Assembly: GCA_022749755.1 (NCBI GenBank)
Contig: CM040443.1
Location: 2,209,191 to 2,273,190, forward strand
Source: Azadirachta indica
Lineage: Eukaryota; Streptophyta; Magnoliopsida; Sapindales; Meliaceae
Direction: 5' to 3'
Length of the DNA: 64,000 nt
Within the stretch, counting starts at the first letter, position 1; every line of letters begins with the position of its first letter. The notes beneath the pieces were generated by a model that searched no databases, was not told the DNA's origin, and worked only from the letters and a program-made list of their open reading frames with translations. A program made the translations under genes and the position numbers. Positions 11,406 to 26,023 of the stretch are shown here, piece after piece.

Positions 11406-12933
11406 TGATAATGCTAGTATATGCGTATTACCCCAGTGCACGGATCGTGAAAAGTAATACAGTGAAAAGTGAAAGTATTATCCCACAAGAATTGAAATTT
11501 CAAATTAGAAAATAAGTACTGTAGCTATTGTAACATAATTTTATCTAGGCAATTAAAATTTTCAAAAGTAATAATAATAAAAATAAATCAAAAATTAAAT
11601 GTTAATCCATTGACAAAAACATTAACACAGAAATTGGGATTAATTAGCAAGTGAGTGGAAAATGCTATGACAATGGTTCTAGGGTCTTGATTTCACTTGA
11701 TCCCCATGTTCTCCTATTTAGCCTTTATTAGTGCATTTTGATTCAATTCACTACTTATGAGTTGAAAACTAACCTCGTTACCTCTACCTAGTGTCAAATA
11801 AGGTCCTATGTATAACTAATCCAGTCAATATTCCTATCTAACTTGATTAATTACACGTTCATTATGCTTTACCCATCTTTAAGTACTAAGGACTTAATTA
11901 CCTCCTAATCTCTCAATATCTTAAGTATTAATGCGATTATTTAGGTGTTGATCTCCTCCCAAACTTACAATTGCCCAAATTGTATTCCCCATATTGATAA
12001 ATGACTTAATCTTTCCCAAGCATCAAATCATTAATCAACAATCAATTAATTCATCATACAACAAATTAGAGGCATTAAGCAAGGAGGAATACAAGTGAAT
12101 TGAATCATAGTACCATTAACAAAGTACCAAACAATCAAAACATGGTTTGAATAAGCTATATCAAGTCCTTAGAATATGAAATTTAGCATAACCTAGTAAA
12201 ATCCAATAAATAAAATATCAACAAATTCATAATTCCAAATATATGTTTAAGCAATAATAAAAATACAAATTTCAAGATAAAAATTAAGAGACAAAGCTAG
12301 AATAGATGATGCTTCCAATCCATAATCTTTAAGAAATCTTATGAATGCTTCCAAAATTGTAGATTTTTAGCCTCTTTCTCTAAAAATCCACTCTCTCCTC
12401 TCGTGTTTCTCACTCTCAAAATTTCTCTTTCTATAATTGGTATGGTTGTTGATGTGAAAGAAATAGAAGACCTTTAGTTTTATCTAAATCTGGCAATCAA
12501 AACTTGATCCAAGTGCTGAAAATGGCCCTTGCATGTACTTAAACTCATGGAGGAGCGTAGGGGCGCAAGGGGGTGGTGCCTTTTGTTGAGGAAGAGTTGC
12601 TAGTAGTGCAGTCTGGAGCTTGAGATGGTGCGTGCGTGCCATACGCTCACTTTCAAGGAGGAATATATAGGACATGGCACGGCCGCACCATCCTTGTTGT
12701 TTGTGCGGCTGTGCCATGGCTACTATCCCTATGGTTTTTCTTGTTCCTTTGCTTCTTCTTCCTTCACCTTTCCTTTGTTACATCCTTTCACACCAAATTT
12801 GTCTAATTTCCATTCTTTTCTTACCTTCTTATACAAAATACAAAAATTCATCAAATAACATAAGGACTTGAGGATATTCTCAAATATTTAAGTTCGGAAG
12901 TGGTTGATTTATGAGTAAAATACTCACTTATCA
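11406..12933 (-). repeat. Complete gypsy LTR (1528 bp), 5' LTR of an antisense element
   Basis: In the sense (minus) orientation the LTR opens TGATAAGTGAGTATTTTAC and closes GCATTATCA. The inverted TGATAA/TTATCA ends and the adjacent primer-binding site and gag start define it. The middle carries a GC-richer block (12540-12720). Two more LTR-like sequences with related openings occur at 53207-54830 and 55094 onward. The short ORFs inside it are by-products. Only one LTR of this element is present; the body is truncated after the gag start. Confidence 0.7.
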
Positions 12934-12940
12934 GACGCAT

Positions 12941-13470
12941 AATTTTTAATTTATTATCTAGAGTGTATCAAGCAGAACCATGAGATTATTTGCGCCTTCA
13001 TCTATCACGACTTTGTACGGAGACACTGGAATAGAGTGAGATCTAAGTAAACAATTATTGCATCCCAAAAAGGCAAATGGCAAGATTAACTTCTTTTATT
13101 TCAAGAGTTGGGATGAAAATAATTCCGCTCCCGAAGCTAGCTCCTTGTGAACACAACGTTCTTCCCCAGCAAGAAATGTACCTATGATAGAGGGAGTAGC
13201 TTAAAGTAGCGCTTTAAAAATTTTGAAATCTAAATATCAACGTTATGTCGCAACTTCCATCCTTTGAGTGTCGCAATGCTTAACATACATAACACGAACT
13301 TTTCTCGCTCTTGGGTGTGATGGTACTTAACTCTTAGGAAATTGGCTAGGGGGTTGCTTTGAATTTGGCATTGTAGTTTTCATGCAACACGGTTGCAACG
13401 CTACCAAAATGAAGTCGCAGCACTACCAAAGTGAAGCCACGGTGCTTACCTAAATTTTAAAACTCAAACT
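12941..13470 (-). pseudogene. Retrotransposon pol (retropepsin-like) and LTR-like scrap
   Basis: On the minus strand 12941-13200 reads in one frame with stops and includes GTFLAGEERCVHKELASG and PYKVVIDEGANNLMVLLDTL. The second resembles the aspartic-protease segment of gypsy pol, where the active site would be D-S/T-G-A and is here D-E-G-A. The adjoining 13240-13460 contains GC-richer sequence resembling LTR interiors in this window. It is a degraded fragment; the family call is tentative. Confidence 0.35.
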
Positions 13471-14900
13471 TCTTTTTTTTTGCACAAATTTTTGTCTTTC
13501 TTCATCAAAACGAATCCAGTCACTTCCAAAGTTACTTAAATAAATACAAACACACTAAAATAAAATAAATACTTAAAAATTAGCAAATTAATAAATAAGA
13601 CAGTAATCAATTAATGGGTATAAACCACATTATCAAAAAATAATTATTTTTATTATCAAATAATGTAATGGAACTTGCTTAAAATAAAAATCAAATAACA
13701 TCACAAAGATTAGGAAAGTAATAAAATAAATTAATAGGCATTAAAATACTGATCTTGATGATAGTTGTGCATAATGCTTCAAGAAAAAAACTCTATTTTA
13801 AGAAAATCAAAATTTACTTAAAAGAAAACAAATAAAAGAAATTGTTTAAGTACTTAAAATTTTATTAAGGACAATTTGGGTATATAAAACTTATGCCAGG
13901 ACATAAATGAAATTATAAGTGTAGATAAAATAGATTTGAAAATTATATTTTAAAAAGCAGGTAAAAACCTGCTTCACAAACTCGGTTGTGAGATAATAAA
14001 TTTTAGATAAAAGAAATTTTGAAAATACCACACACCCAAAATAGATTTTGACGGAGGAAAATCACTTTTTAAGCTTCCCAAATGGGCTTGAAGTACTTAA
14101 ATGTGGGCACATTGTGGATCCATCACAGTCTATATACTGTTCACGTGGCAATAAGTCCACAAGAGAAATTGTTGACATGTCAGATTAATATTTACAACAT
14201 AATAATAATGGTAACAAAAAATTTACTAAAATATGTAAAAGTAAAAGAGGAATTTCAAAAATATCTAATAGTAACTTTTATTTTGAAAACTATCAAAAAA
14301 GTTGAAAAATAGATTATTTTACCCTGATATTAATAGATGCCAATCTTTTGCCCCAAATTCCCAAACTTTCCCACTAATTAAACCCTAAATCTAATTTCAC
14401 CTAATCTAGTCATAAATCCTTAAAAAATGAGAGTTTTTCTATCTCCCATCACAAAATAAGGTAAGAAGTTTCAAATTTGTTAATTTAGATATTTGATTAA
14501 TGCAAAGGTAAAATATATCATTCTTTTATTTTTATTTTGTTCAATGTAATTAGCAAGAAGAATGTGTTGAAGTGCTATTTTTAAGTTTGCGTGTTTATTA
14601 TACTATATTATTGAATTGGAATGTTGTTAAAAGGATCTATATAAGTTTGAAGCATGAAATAGAACAATGTTATTCTTCAATATCACGGTTGACACTCATT
14701 GTTAACTAGTGGATATTAGGTCTTAATCGGTCAAAACTCATCGTTTATGAGTTAACAGTGAGTTTTTATTGCAGTTATTAATGTTTAATTTAGTTTGTAT
14801 ACCACCAAATTCATCCATTATCAAGATTTTCAATTTTTAATTAGTTCGTGTGCTATTTAATATCAATTATACTTATGTTTATGTTTTTATTTTGACTTAG
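13471..14900. other. No gene seen
   Basis: AT-rich sequence with no supported coding region. The ORF at 14082-14312 has no domain resemblance. A stretch near 14340-14460 contains TAAACCCTAAAT, which resembles a plant 5' leader but leads into nothing except the Mutator relic. Confidence 0.4.
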
Positions 14901-14902
14901 AT

Positions 14903-16375
14903 TATGGATGACAGTAGTTTGATAATTATTCATAATAGAGGATCTTGATAAGGTCGTCAAACACTGTTAAAACATATATAAGTAGAGAGTTAGATAACTT
15001 TAATGTGCCATAGAATATTAAGTACGAAGAATTTTTACATATGTTGTATGATTGACTTGAGATAAATCCAGTTGGATTCACTATTAGGAAGAGATCAACA
15101 TATAAAGATTCCATAAATCCTTTTGTGGCACCTTCTAAGTCGATTGATATAAAAAATGATAAGGGTCTCGGCTTTTTCCTTAGTGTAAATACAAAGCATT
15201 CTGCCCCTTTAGAAGGGTTTATTCCAATATTCATAAGTTTGGATCGAAGAGGTATAGACATCACATTACCATACATTGAACATTGTGCCAACATTATTTG
15301 TGACAATTAATATGCACTCGTTTGCTTCTTTAATTGCAAGTAATCAAGCCAGTGATACACTTCCTCCAACGTAGATAGTCATTGGACATGCCACTTCAAG
15401 AATTGTTGAACATTATTCCCAACATTACAATAATGAAGACCCTTTAGATGCTCAACATTACTTTTCATTACAATAAAGACCCCACCTTTTCCCTCTCCCC
15501 CTTCCCCCCCCACCCTTTCATATAATTAGTTTAATAGTGAACTACTCATGCTTGGTGATGATATTTTTAGTGAAGAATGTCATAGGAATGATTATGAGGA
15601 GTCATTAAATGATGCAGATACATTTATTGAGGATGTAGGCAGTCACAAGCAAACTGTAGGCAAAAAAGTAGCTTACTAGGATTCTAATAAGACATTCTAT
15701 CTGTATTAGATCCTTTTTTATATATACCTCTATTTTACCATCATTGAGCATAGCTTTCAAATCACACTTAAGATATACAAGTGGTGAAATTTTTTTCGGC
15801 CATATTTTTAGGAACAAGCAAGAGCTATGTAAGGAATTGAGCATAATGGCACTGAAGAAATGTTTTCAATTCAAAGTTACGAGGTACTCACCAGATCAGT
15901 TTAAGGCAACATATGTGAGCGACCAATGTAACTGGTGAATTCGGGGGACTCTACTTAGAGATAATGGTTAATTTTAGGTTACACATATTGACACAGGTCA
16001 TACATGTAAGATCGATCAATTGGAAGTTGGCTATCATCAAGTATATAGTTGACTTATTGGTGAAGTTGTGAAAGACAAATTCTAGCAAAAAATTTACATA
16101 GCAATGAACATTCAAGCCGACATGCAAAATGAATATGGAGTGTGCATATCGTATATGAAAGCATGGCATTTTAAGGAATAAGCACTTATATTGGTTACTA
16201 GAGGTATAAAGCAATCACTTAAATTGCTCTCATTATATTTATGTATTAGAAGACAAGATCCTGGGGACTATGACATATATAAAAAAGAATAATGACAGTC
16301 ATTTCATGTACTTCAAAAGGATAGTGACAATCGTTTCATGTACTTTTCCATGGCACTTAGTGATGCAAGCCCCAC
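14903..16375 (+). pseudogene. Mutator-like (MuDR) transposase, N-terminal part, degenerate
   Basis: Starting near ATGGATGACAG, shifting frames resemble the N-terminal half of MULE transposases. The PB1-like segment contains NDKGLGFFLSVNTKH (15125-15310, the longest open piece). An acidic linker follows (DIFSEECHRNDYEE, about 15560). Then comes the MuDR DNA-binding domain: GEIFFGHIFRNKQELCKELS and ALKKCFQFKVTRYSPDQFKA (15784-15938), and after a stop DTGHTCKIDQLEVGYHQ and ISYMKAWHFKE (to about 16180). The last similarity is MYFFMALSDA near 16340. Stops and frameshifts occur throughout, and the catalytic DDE core and zinc knuckle are missing. An intact protein would bind the element's TIRs and cut and paste it. 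Confidence 0.75.
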
Positions 16376-16662
16376 AATGAAACTTGAAAGCCCGGCTCAA
16401 TTTTAAGTTTCAATTACTCAAAAAAGTGCTTAACAGATTTAGGGCAAACAAACCTTGACCTAATGTTTAAGGAAAACATGAACTAGAGGAATAAAAGAAT
16501 GATAGGTGACGCCACACTCAACATATAGATGAGAAGGTAAATGATAAGTCAGAATTAGAACGCCAAAAAAATATAATTTTTGATAAGTTCACAAGTTTTC
16601 AAAAGAATCAAAGAAAGAATTTTTTTATTAATAATAAAAAAATAATGCTATTATTTTATAGG

Positions 16663-17659
<997 letters not shown>

Positions 17660-18064
17660 TATTGGCTAATAAAAATCCTGAATTAAGTAGTAATAAGAAT
17701 CTTAAATTAAGTAGGAAAACTATAATTCTAATATAATTAAATTAGGAAACTATAATTCTAATCTAATTAGGAATGACAAATTTTGTTTAACATAAAAATA
17801 GTAATCCCAAATAAACTAAGAAACTAATTTTATATAAAGTAAATAATTTAAACGAACAAGAAATCTGTAAAACCCAAATTAACCATACAGTATTAATATT
17901 TAGTAGCGTAGAGGGTTACTTTATTCTTCGACATGCAGCTCACTTAAATTCTTATTATGCATTCAGCCCAACTGTTTATTTGACTGTCCAATAACTTGAA
18001 TAATACTCACAAATTCTTGTGTTTCTTTTAAGCCTAATTCTTTGTGTCTTACACTTTTAATTAT

Positions 18065-18180
18065 GCTTGAAGCTATATCGTCTCAATTAATTCATTTAAG
18101 ACAGCTTGTAACTTCTTGCCTCTAGCTCTTGTAATTGGCTTTCCATGTATGTGCTTTAAATAGTTCCTTCTTGATGGCTC
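18065..18180 (-). pseudogene. Ty3/gypsy pol C-terminal tail fragment
   Basis: The minus strand reads HGKPITRARGKKLQAVLNEL and then a stop. (G)PITRARAKKLxxALNxL is the basic tail after integrase in many plant gypsy polyproteins, just before the 3' LTR. Only this tail remains. A similar tail, GPITRVKAKKL, occurs at 63788-63831 on the plus strand. Confidence 0.55.
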
Positions 18181-18417
18181 TCATCACTTAGCCTTTGTAT
18201 TAGAGGATTCTGATTGTCTAGCTGGCCAATGATTGCTGTTGATAGAGCTTTTATGAAGGGTAATACCAAGAAACATTATTCATGGTCACTTGTCTTAATG
18301 GAAATAACCAAATATTGCCATTGGCCTTTAATATAGCAGACCTAAAAAATGATGCATCGTGGGAATATTTTTTTTATCAAACTTCGGGGTGCTATCAATG
18401 ATGTATTGAGAAAAGAA

Positions 18418-18720
18418 TTAGTACAATCTTTCTAAAACCGACACAAGGTTTCTGGAAGAGAAATCCATCGTTAAGGAATCCCAACGATAATACATAGCGT
18501 CTAAGTCGTCTTCTGATATATCCTTCCTCCCATTGAAATATGTATCTCGGAGTCGATCATCCCCCTCCGTTTTCTCCTTCAGATAATGTCCAAAATCTAA
18601 GCCTGTAATCAATCCAAACTCTATACGTGAAAAACGAATAGGCATATCTACCACGAGAAACCATAACTCTTCATGCACATCATCTGTCTATATCTCGCTA
18701 AGAAACATATTATATACAGG
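18418..18720 (-). pseudogene. DUF1985 domain fragment (Mutator/Ulp1-protease-associated)
   Basis: An 86-residue open stretch begins MHEELWFLVVDMPIRFSRIE and continues EFGLITGLDFG, then DISEDDLDAMYYRWD. E-LWF-v-g-p-iRFs-EFaLITGLnfG is the signature of DUF1985, which in plants sits N-terminal to Ulp1-like cysteine proteases carried by Mutator-type elements. The frame extends upstream to about 18720 through a stop. The protease domain is absent, and a gypsy pol tail lies 240 bp downstream, so the region is a transposon mosaic. The molecular role of DUF1985 is unknown to me. Confidence 0.65.
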
Positions 18721-18759
18721 AGTTCCTGAAAGTTTAATATTTGTATATCTAAAAACTAT

Positions 18760-21700
18760 TCAGTACATGTTTCTGGGAACATCTTATGTTGGGTCTTTGT
18801 CAATTTCTTGCCAATCATGTCAACTGCCCTCGTGTGATAGGCTGATTTGGATGCATCGAAAAAGGCAAGGCGAGGCAATGCTTTCAATTAAGAATTGATA
18901 TCATGTGTGATAGGCACTATGTATCTCGTTTTAAAATTCATAGAAGAGTAAAATTTGGCTGACTAATGTTTTATGAAATTATTTTTAAAAACGTGTAAAA
19001 TGTTTTAGGTGTTGTTCAAAATTACTCAAATAAATAATTTTTTATTCTTATTACAGGAATTGACAGTAACTTATCATTGTCGGTAACAGCTAGTTTTTAG
19101 TTTTTATTACAAGTTTACAGTCCTATTCTTACTATTCAAATTTCGAATAAATAAATAAATCATCGATATTCGACTATATTATAATTAAAATTTCAAAAAT
19201 AAAGTAAAAAGATAACACAACTAATTTCAATAATTTTTTCGGAAAATATGATTATTTATATTTATTAATTATATATTAAAGAGATTAACATTACATTGTA
19301 TATAATTATTTAAAGTTTTTAAGAGTGGTTAAAATTTTGTGATGTTATTTGCTTTTATGATATTTAAATTAGGCAATTATTGAAAAGATTATCATTACAT
19401 GGTATATAATTAATTAAATTTATTAAAAATAGTTAAAAATTTGTGGTGCTATTTGTTTTTATGATATTTAAATTATGAAAATTTTAAATATTAAATATTC
19501 AAATAAAATTATTAATTAATTAATTATTATTGTTATAATTAGTTAAAAACTTATTAAAAAATAATTTTCGTATCACTTTGCCGAACATGTTTTATAATTA
19601 TTATTTTCGGGATACAGTTTGTAATAAAATGTTACCAAACGCGTTTTATAGGTCTTAAACTTAAGAAACATCAAATCACAAAACGCTATTTTCATTTTTA
19701 TTTTTATTCATAAAAATACTAATCGAAAAACAACATTAAATATATCTTAAATTTTTAAAATTTGTCAAATTAGTTCAAGTATTAAATTATAAAATAAATT
19801 ATTATTTCATGGTGTAATATAATACTAAAAATATACTTAATAACATTATATACATGATTTTAAATTTACAGTGTTAATTATTTCATAAAAGAATTTATAA
19901 TTTTGACGTTAAAGATTATAAATTACATAGTCTAATTTAGAAATTAAACATTGCAAATCATATAAATAATATAGCTACAAATCAATGCCTTATTTACATC
20001 ATAATCAATATTAGGATTTGTTTATATAACTCTATCTCTCTTTTTTTTTTTTTTTAAAAAAAATTGAAGTACTATTTCTATTTCTCTAAAATGATATATT
20101 TAGAGGATATTCATTCATTCATGTACCTGTCATTGTCTAAATCAAACATTTTTGTTTATTCTTTTTCTTTTAACCACAGCCATAAGTTATATATGGTGCA
20201 AGTACTTTTCTTAATATAGTTGAAATATAATTGACTTTAACCAATAGATATGACAAATACTCAAAAATAAATTGAAAAAAATTGTTACAAAATTACAAGC
20301 ACATATATATATTATATAATATTAAAGTAGGTCACATACACACACGCACACACGCACACACGCGCATACAATTTGTAAATTATTTAATTTGTTCCCTTTT
20401 CAATTAATATTAAAATAAATCAGTTGTCAAGTTCATAAAAAGTTGGGGCCCTCGTAGATAGGACTAGTGCATGAATCTTTTAAGCAATGTGCACAATATA
20501 TATGCATTTAAATTAATAGATTTGTGACTTAGCAAGCTATTTCAAGTGGTACCTAACTAATTACAAATTTAAGTCATGGGTATAATTTCATTTCTTCTCA
20601 TAACCTTAATATATATATATATATATATATATATAACTTCCACTTATAATTTTAGAACTATAATTTTATCCTAGATTTGTGAGGGTGTATTGCTGTAAAT
20701 TTGTTCATTATTAGTTAAATTCTATTGTTATAACTTTCAGTTTTAAATAAATTTTTATTTTATGATCAATAAAAAATGGTCGTTATAATATAAAATAAAG
20801 TAGTACATATTGAGTTTTAATGTGAGTTTATTGAGTGGTTTTACTCTTATAAATAATTAAAAAGAGATTTAGCGAGTTTTGTGACTCGGACTCTAATAAA
20901 AATTTCACTTAAGAAATTGATTTATTACTTAAACTATAATGTTCAAACAATAATTTTTAACGTGAGTTTTGGAGTAAATTTTTATTTATAATAGAGCATG
21001 TTCATTGTAATATAAAATAAAGTAGTATTTGATTTCAGTATAAGTTTATTAAGCGTTTGTTATCCTTAAAAATAAATAAAGAGAAAATAGCAACCATTAT
21101 AACTCAAATCTTAGTAGAACACTCTAATTTGAAAGGTCAGTTTATTACTTAAGTGATGATGATTTTGTCAATTCAAAAGATGATTTTTAATGTGAACTTA
21201 ATAATTTTTGAGTTTACTGATTAAATTATTTTTGATATAATGCTATTTAGCAATATCTAGCTAATTTTACAACTACTTTCGACGTTATTCTACTAAACAA
21301 TTTCGAGGTGCGTTCACAAATTGGGTTATAGTAGTTTTCCAAAAGGTCAATTTATGACCTAAACTAGTGTAATTGCAAGGATTTAAGAAAAAAATAGTAA
21401 AGTTGACAATATTTTAGAGGATTGATATCAAATCAAGGGAAAGGGACCACAAATTAGTAGTGGAGTTGGACTTGTAAGAAAAAGTGTCGAGAAATCCCAA
21501 ACCCACACCCATATCCAACTAATTAATTAAATAATTAAAATAAGTTAAGAAAGCCGTGCTTGATTACTCTTTATTTAACCATAGGTCAACATGAATTATT
21601 TTATCCTCTATTAATTAAAAAGAAAAGTTGCTAGTTATGTGTAAACAAACCAACACCACTCACTGCTAAATTAAACACTTAATTAATTAATTACTTTTAT

Positions 21701-24700
21701 CATTCTTTTTTTTAATTGATTATAAAATGTCGCGTGCATTTGCACGATCCCATCTCATCCATAAAATATATTAATTTATTATTAATAAAGTAGGAGACTC
21801 GTGCTTTCTTCTCTTCCCTTTGACACTTGTCGAGAAACAATCGCCATTCACGACGCTTTCTCGTCGGAAAGTTAAAAGCAATGCAATTGCTTCGTATAGG
21901 ACAATGGCTCCCACTAACACTAACTTAATGCACTTCTTATCTTATATTTTGCAATGTGTCTTTAATTCACCTAACTTATTTCTTTTTATTTTAGAAACTT
22001 TTCGAAGTTGAGGTGCTAAACATGTTAATAAATTTGGATACTTGGCAAAATTTTATTGGATGGTACTAAATTTATATAATGTATTTACCTTTAACTAACT
22101 AAAATATTTATATTTTTAAAGAAAAAATAGATGTAAAAGGTCAAGGCCAATTGCCATCATAAACCCACAAAGATTAGTTTATAACAATTTATTTAATTTA
22201 ATTATCGTTATTTGGGTAAAGCACTTTCTTGATGGCTAAATGTTTATTTGGGTTTGGTTGGTCTTAAATTTATAGTATAGTATTATCATCATTATTATTA
22301 TAATACATAGGGCAGGCAGTCACAAGGGTTGCGGACAAAGCAAACCTCCTTTAATGTGTCTGCTTCAATTTATGTATAAAAAATTATATGGCTTGAATGT
22401 CTTCTTAATGGGGAAATTCTTGGGAAATTTCATGGAATGTATAGGTAGCTAGATTGATTGGTTAAACACCATAAATTAGGAAGACTAAAGACACAACTTT
22501 TAATGGTTCTACTTGGCTTTTATAATTTTTAACGTAATTAGAATCTACGTGATATAATTTTTCAAGTTAAATTTTTAAAAATAAACTTTATATAAATAGA
22601 ATTTTTATAAGTAGAGTTTTTAATAAAAATTTATTGATTATTTAATTGTTAAAAATTTTTTTTAAGAAAAATAGAATAATTATTTTAATAGATAAGCTTT
22701 TAATAATATATTATAAAAAAATAATATAAAATTTTTAAAAATAAAATAAAAATATTTTAAACAATTCAATTTTTAAAAAAATCTCAAAAATTTTACCTTC
22801 AAAATTTTAAATTGAGCTTCTTTGTGTATAAGAAAAAATAACTATTTAGTTCTTATAATCCTTTTTTTACGATATCAAAAAAACTGAAAGAATTTTTAAC
22901 ATTAAAAAAAAATCTTTTTGATCATTGAAAAAGCAGAACAGAACAGATACTCAGTCATGTTGGAAACTTAAGTGAAACCTGCCTTATCATGTTATCTATT
23001 AATTGGTGGCAAAAGAATAATTAAAAAAATAGTTACATGTTTGTTTTAAAAAGTTAATTAATAATGTTAAATAAATTAAAACAAATGATATGTCATTTTA
23101 TTGTTAACAGCGACAACCATGGAATGAGTGCGAGGCGTTAGAGAATTTCCTATAACCATAATTATATGCCTATTACTAATTTACATATTAAATTAATTTT
23201 TATAAATTAATTAATAATATAAATAATTATTTATATGTAATCATACCAATGACAAGATTAATTATTATCTTTATAGTTCGTTTAGAAATTTTTTGTGAAT
23301 TGCAATTTTAATTTTTCATTTATCAAACCTTATCAAAATTTGGATTATTTTAATTAAGTATTATTATGTTCAATATAAAAAATATATTAATAAAATGGAT
23401 TAAATGTTTTTTAATAGGATGGAGGAGTAAATAGATTAAATTTATAAATAAGTTGTATTGTATCACAACATATATAGGATACGTGCTTATTAAGCAAATT
23501 CGCCAATTGTATTATGTTTCTTTCAATAATATATAATGTTTGTATGTTGACTCTTAGCATGATTAACTAAATAAATTATTTTTTGTAAATTTGTTAAAAT
23601 TTTAGTTTATGTACATTAAATATGACTAAGGGTATATTCAATATTGAGGTGTTACATAACTGTTGTTGAATGAAAGTGCAAATTATCAAATACTAAAAAC
23701 AAATGAATAGCTTTCTCTAAAAACTAATATTTACTAAATATTTTTTAAAATTTTCTTTTTAAAATCAATTAGACCTTAATAATACTAAACAACAGTTTGT
23801 TAATTGGTGAGTGCTAAAACGATTATGTTGAATTTTCAAGTTTTGATTAAGTATTCAACTTCTGTGTAAAATATTTTAAGTTTTATGTTGTGAAAAAGAT
23901 TGAAGGTAACATTAATTGATACATCCAATATATTTTATAGCCAAGCGTCAGTGAAGTTAGTTAATGTTTCTCTTCATATATAATAGCTTATGGTTAATAC
24001 AAAAAAAATGATAATATTAATACTCAAGTTTCAAAGTGCTTTAAAATTTATAACTAAATAGTATTACACTTTCCAAGTGTCGTATCTCAAATTTTTTACT
24101 ATAAGTGATTAGACATAATATTAATTATTCATTTAAAATAATTTATTTATGATTAATAAAAATAATTTAAACATTATGCATATGATGTCTAATGAAACAT
24201 TAGAATTTCTATTATAATCTTAATACTATAAAAATATCAGTTATAATTTTATATCGTTAAAAATTTGAAGATTTTATTTAATCATACATTTTTCCTGGGC
24301 CAACATCAAAATTTTTATCTTGTAATTGTATTCAGTTTGATACTACACTCATATCTCGAAATTTTCAATTATTTATTTTTCGAAAGCATATATATAGTTA
24401 TTCTTTTTAGTATTTTATTACTATATAAAAATTAAGGGTGACTATTTGTGTAAATGAATCATATTCATATTCTTTTATTAGTGGATATAACAAAATTTTC
24501 AATCAACATGAATTCGATTTGTTTATTAATCGTGTCAAAAATTTAAATATGGATATGTCTCATTCATTAATTGTGTATAAATGAATAATATTTATATTAA
24601 GACATGATTATTTGTTCAAATACAATTATTTGTTTAGATACAAATTATATAAAATTAGAGTTTTTAACTTTTTATTTTTGTTTCTTCAGTATTTTTTTTG

Positions 24701-25490
24701 ACATTTATATACTGAGTTTGTTTGGACATTAAATTTGCGTAGGATAATATCAATATTTTTTATTTTAAATATTTTACAAATATAATAAAAATTAGTAATA
24801 ATTTTTAAACAAATTACGAATCAAGAAGATCGAACATAAATAAAACATAATTATTATTGATATCAATTTTTTTAAACCCAAATCCATTTAATTGCATTGA
24901 ATAATTGTGTCGTGTTCTAATCTATCACCGTTAATCAAAATTCTTCATTATTGATCTTGGCACTTAAAATAAAATTATATATTAAAAACTAAAAAAATGT
25001 GTACAGTTTTGACATATGTGGATTCATATGGCTATTATATATTTTAAACTCAACACTATCAATTGATAATTTTTCATATATTCAATTGTATTTTTTTTTT
25101 CAGTATCATAGAAATTATACAAAAATACCCATGGTGATCTAGGAAACTAGACAAATAGAAATTAATTGGTACTTTTATTTTAGTAATTTTTGTAATTTTA
25201 GTTTTATCATGATGTGAATTAATCATATTTTTGATAGAATTAAAAATTAATGTCATATGACATGGGTTGGTGGATGAAAATATAAAATTAATTAATACAA
25301 ATAAATAATGTAGACAAATAACAACTAATACGGTAATAGCATGTCAATTTATACATAATAATTTTGAAAAGGAATTTATATTTGTAGAATTATTTTAATT
25401 TATAACTCAATATAAGATAAAATATTTTTAATAAGCTCAATAGTACTAAAAATGAAGCAAATCAATCTTTCAAATTGAAAAACTATTTCT
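18760..25490. other. Gene-free AT-rich stretch
   Basis: I see no supported gene here. Weak DUF1985-flank coding traces may extend to about 18950 on the minus strand. Simple repeats include a CA/CG-rich dinucleotide tract at 20334-20370 and (TA)n at 20609-20635. A slightly GC-richer patch at 21790-21930 carries a 63-codon ORF (21820-22011) without any domain. Confidence 0.4.
20609..20635. repeat. (TA)n microsatellite
   Basis: Uninterrupted run of about 13 TA units in gene-free DNA. Confidence 0.9.
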
Positions 25491-25497
25491 ATTAGAT

Positions 25498-26015
25498 CAG
25501 GGGTGACAATTCGAGTTGATGTATTGCATTTGTATTGTATCAAATAAAATATAATATATTTTAAACTAACTTAAGGCCAATTTAATAACGGTGTTAACAA
25601 TTAAAACCCTAACTGAACCTATTTATCAAATGAATTACCTATTTAATAATTATGTCACCCATTTAATGTAATTTTTATATATTTTAATAAATATTCTAAA
25701 ATATTTATAATATTATTTACGCAAATGTTAATAAATTTTATTTTAAATATTATTAAATACTTTTTAAAATATGAAAAAAATATAAAATGAATATATTAGA
25801 TTGTAAAAAAATTAGCATAAAATGATTATTTAAATAATTAATTATATTATAAATAGGTTCACGTGTCAAGACTTTTAAACCTAAATCCGATCCAATTAAT
25901 AATCATGTCAAATTATTATAAATCATTTATTAATGATGCTATTTTATGTTAATCTACTAACTTTGTATCATATTCGTATTAGATTGACGAGTCATCTTAT
26001 AAATTGCAACCCCTA
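25498..26015. mobile_element. hAT-type MITE, 518 bp
   Basis: Left end CAGGGGTGACAATTCG, right end AAATTGCAACCCCTA, which are imperfect inverted repeats of the hAT type. Flanking 8-bp sequences TATTAGAT (25490-25497) and CATTAGAC (26016-26023) agree at six of eight positions, as expected for an aged target duplication. No ORF of note is inside. Confidence 0.6.
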
Positions 26016-26023
26016 CATTAGAC

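Noticed and set aside
12484..12871. Overlapping ORFs on both strands within the gypsy LTR
   Set aside because: They lie in the GC-richer interior of a complete LTR and carry no recognisable domain.
20334..20370. CA/CG dinucleotide tract considered as a Z-DNA site
   Set aside because: Short and interrupted, an ordinary microsatellite.
21820..22011. 63-codon ORF in a GC-richer patch
   Set aside because: No similarity recognised and no coding context.
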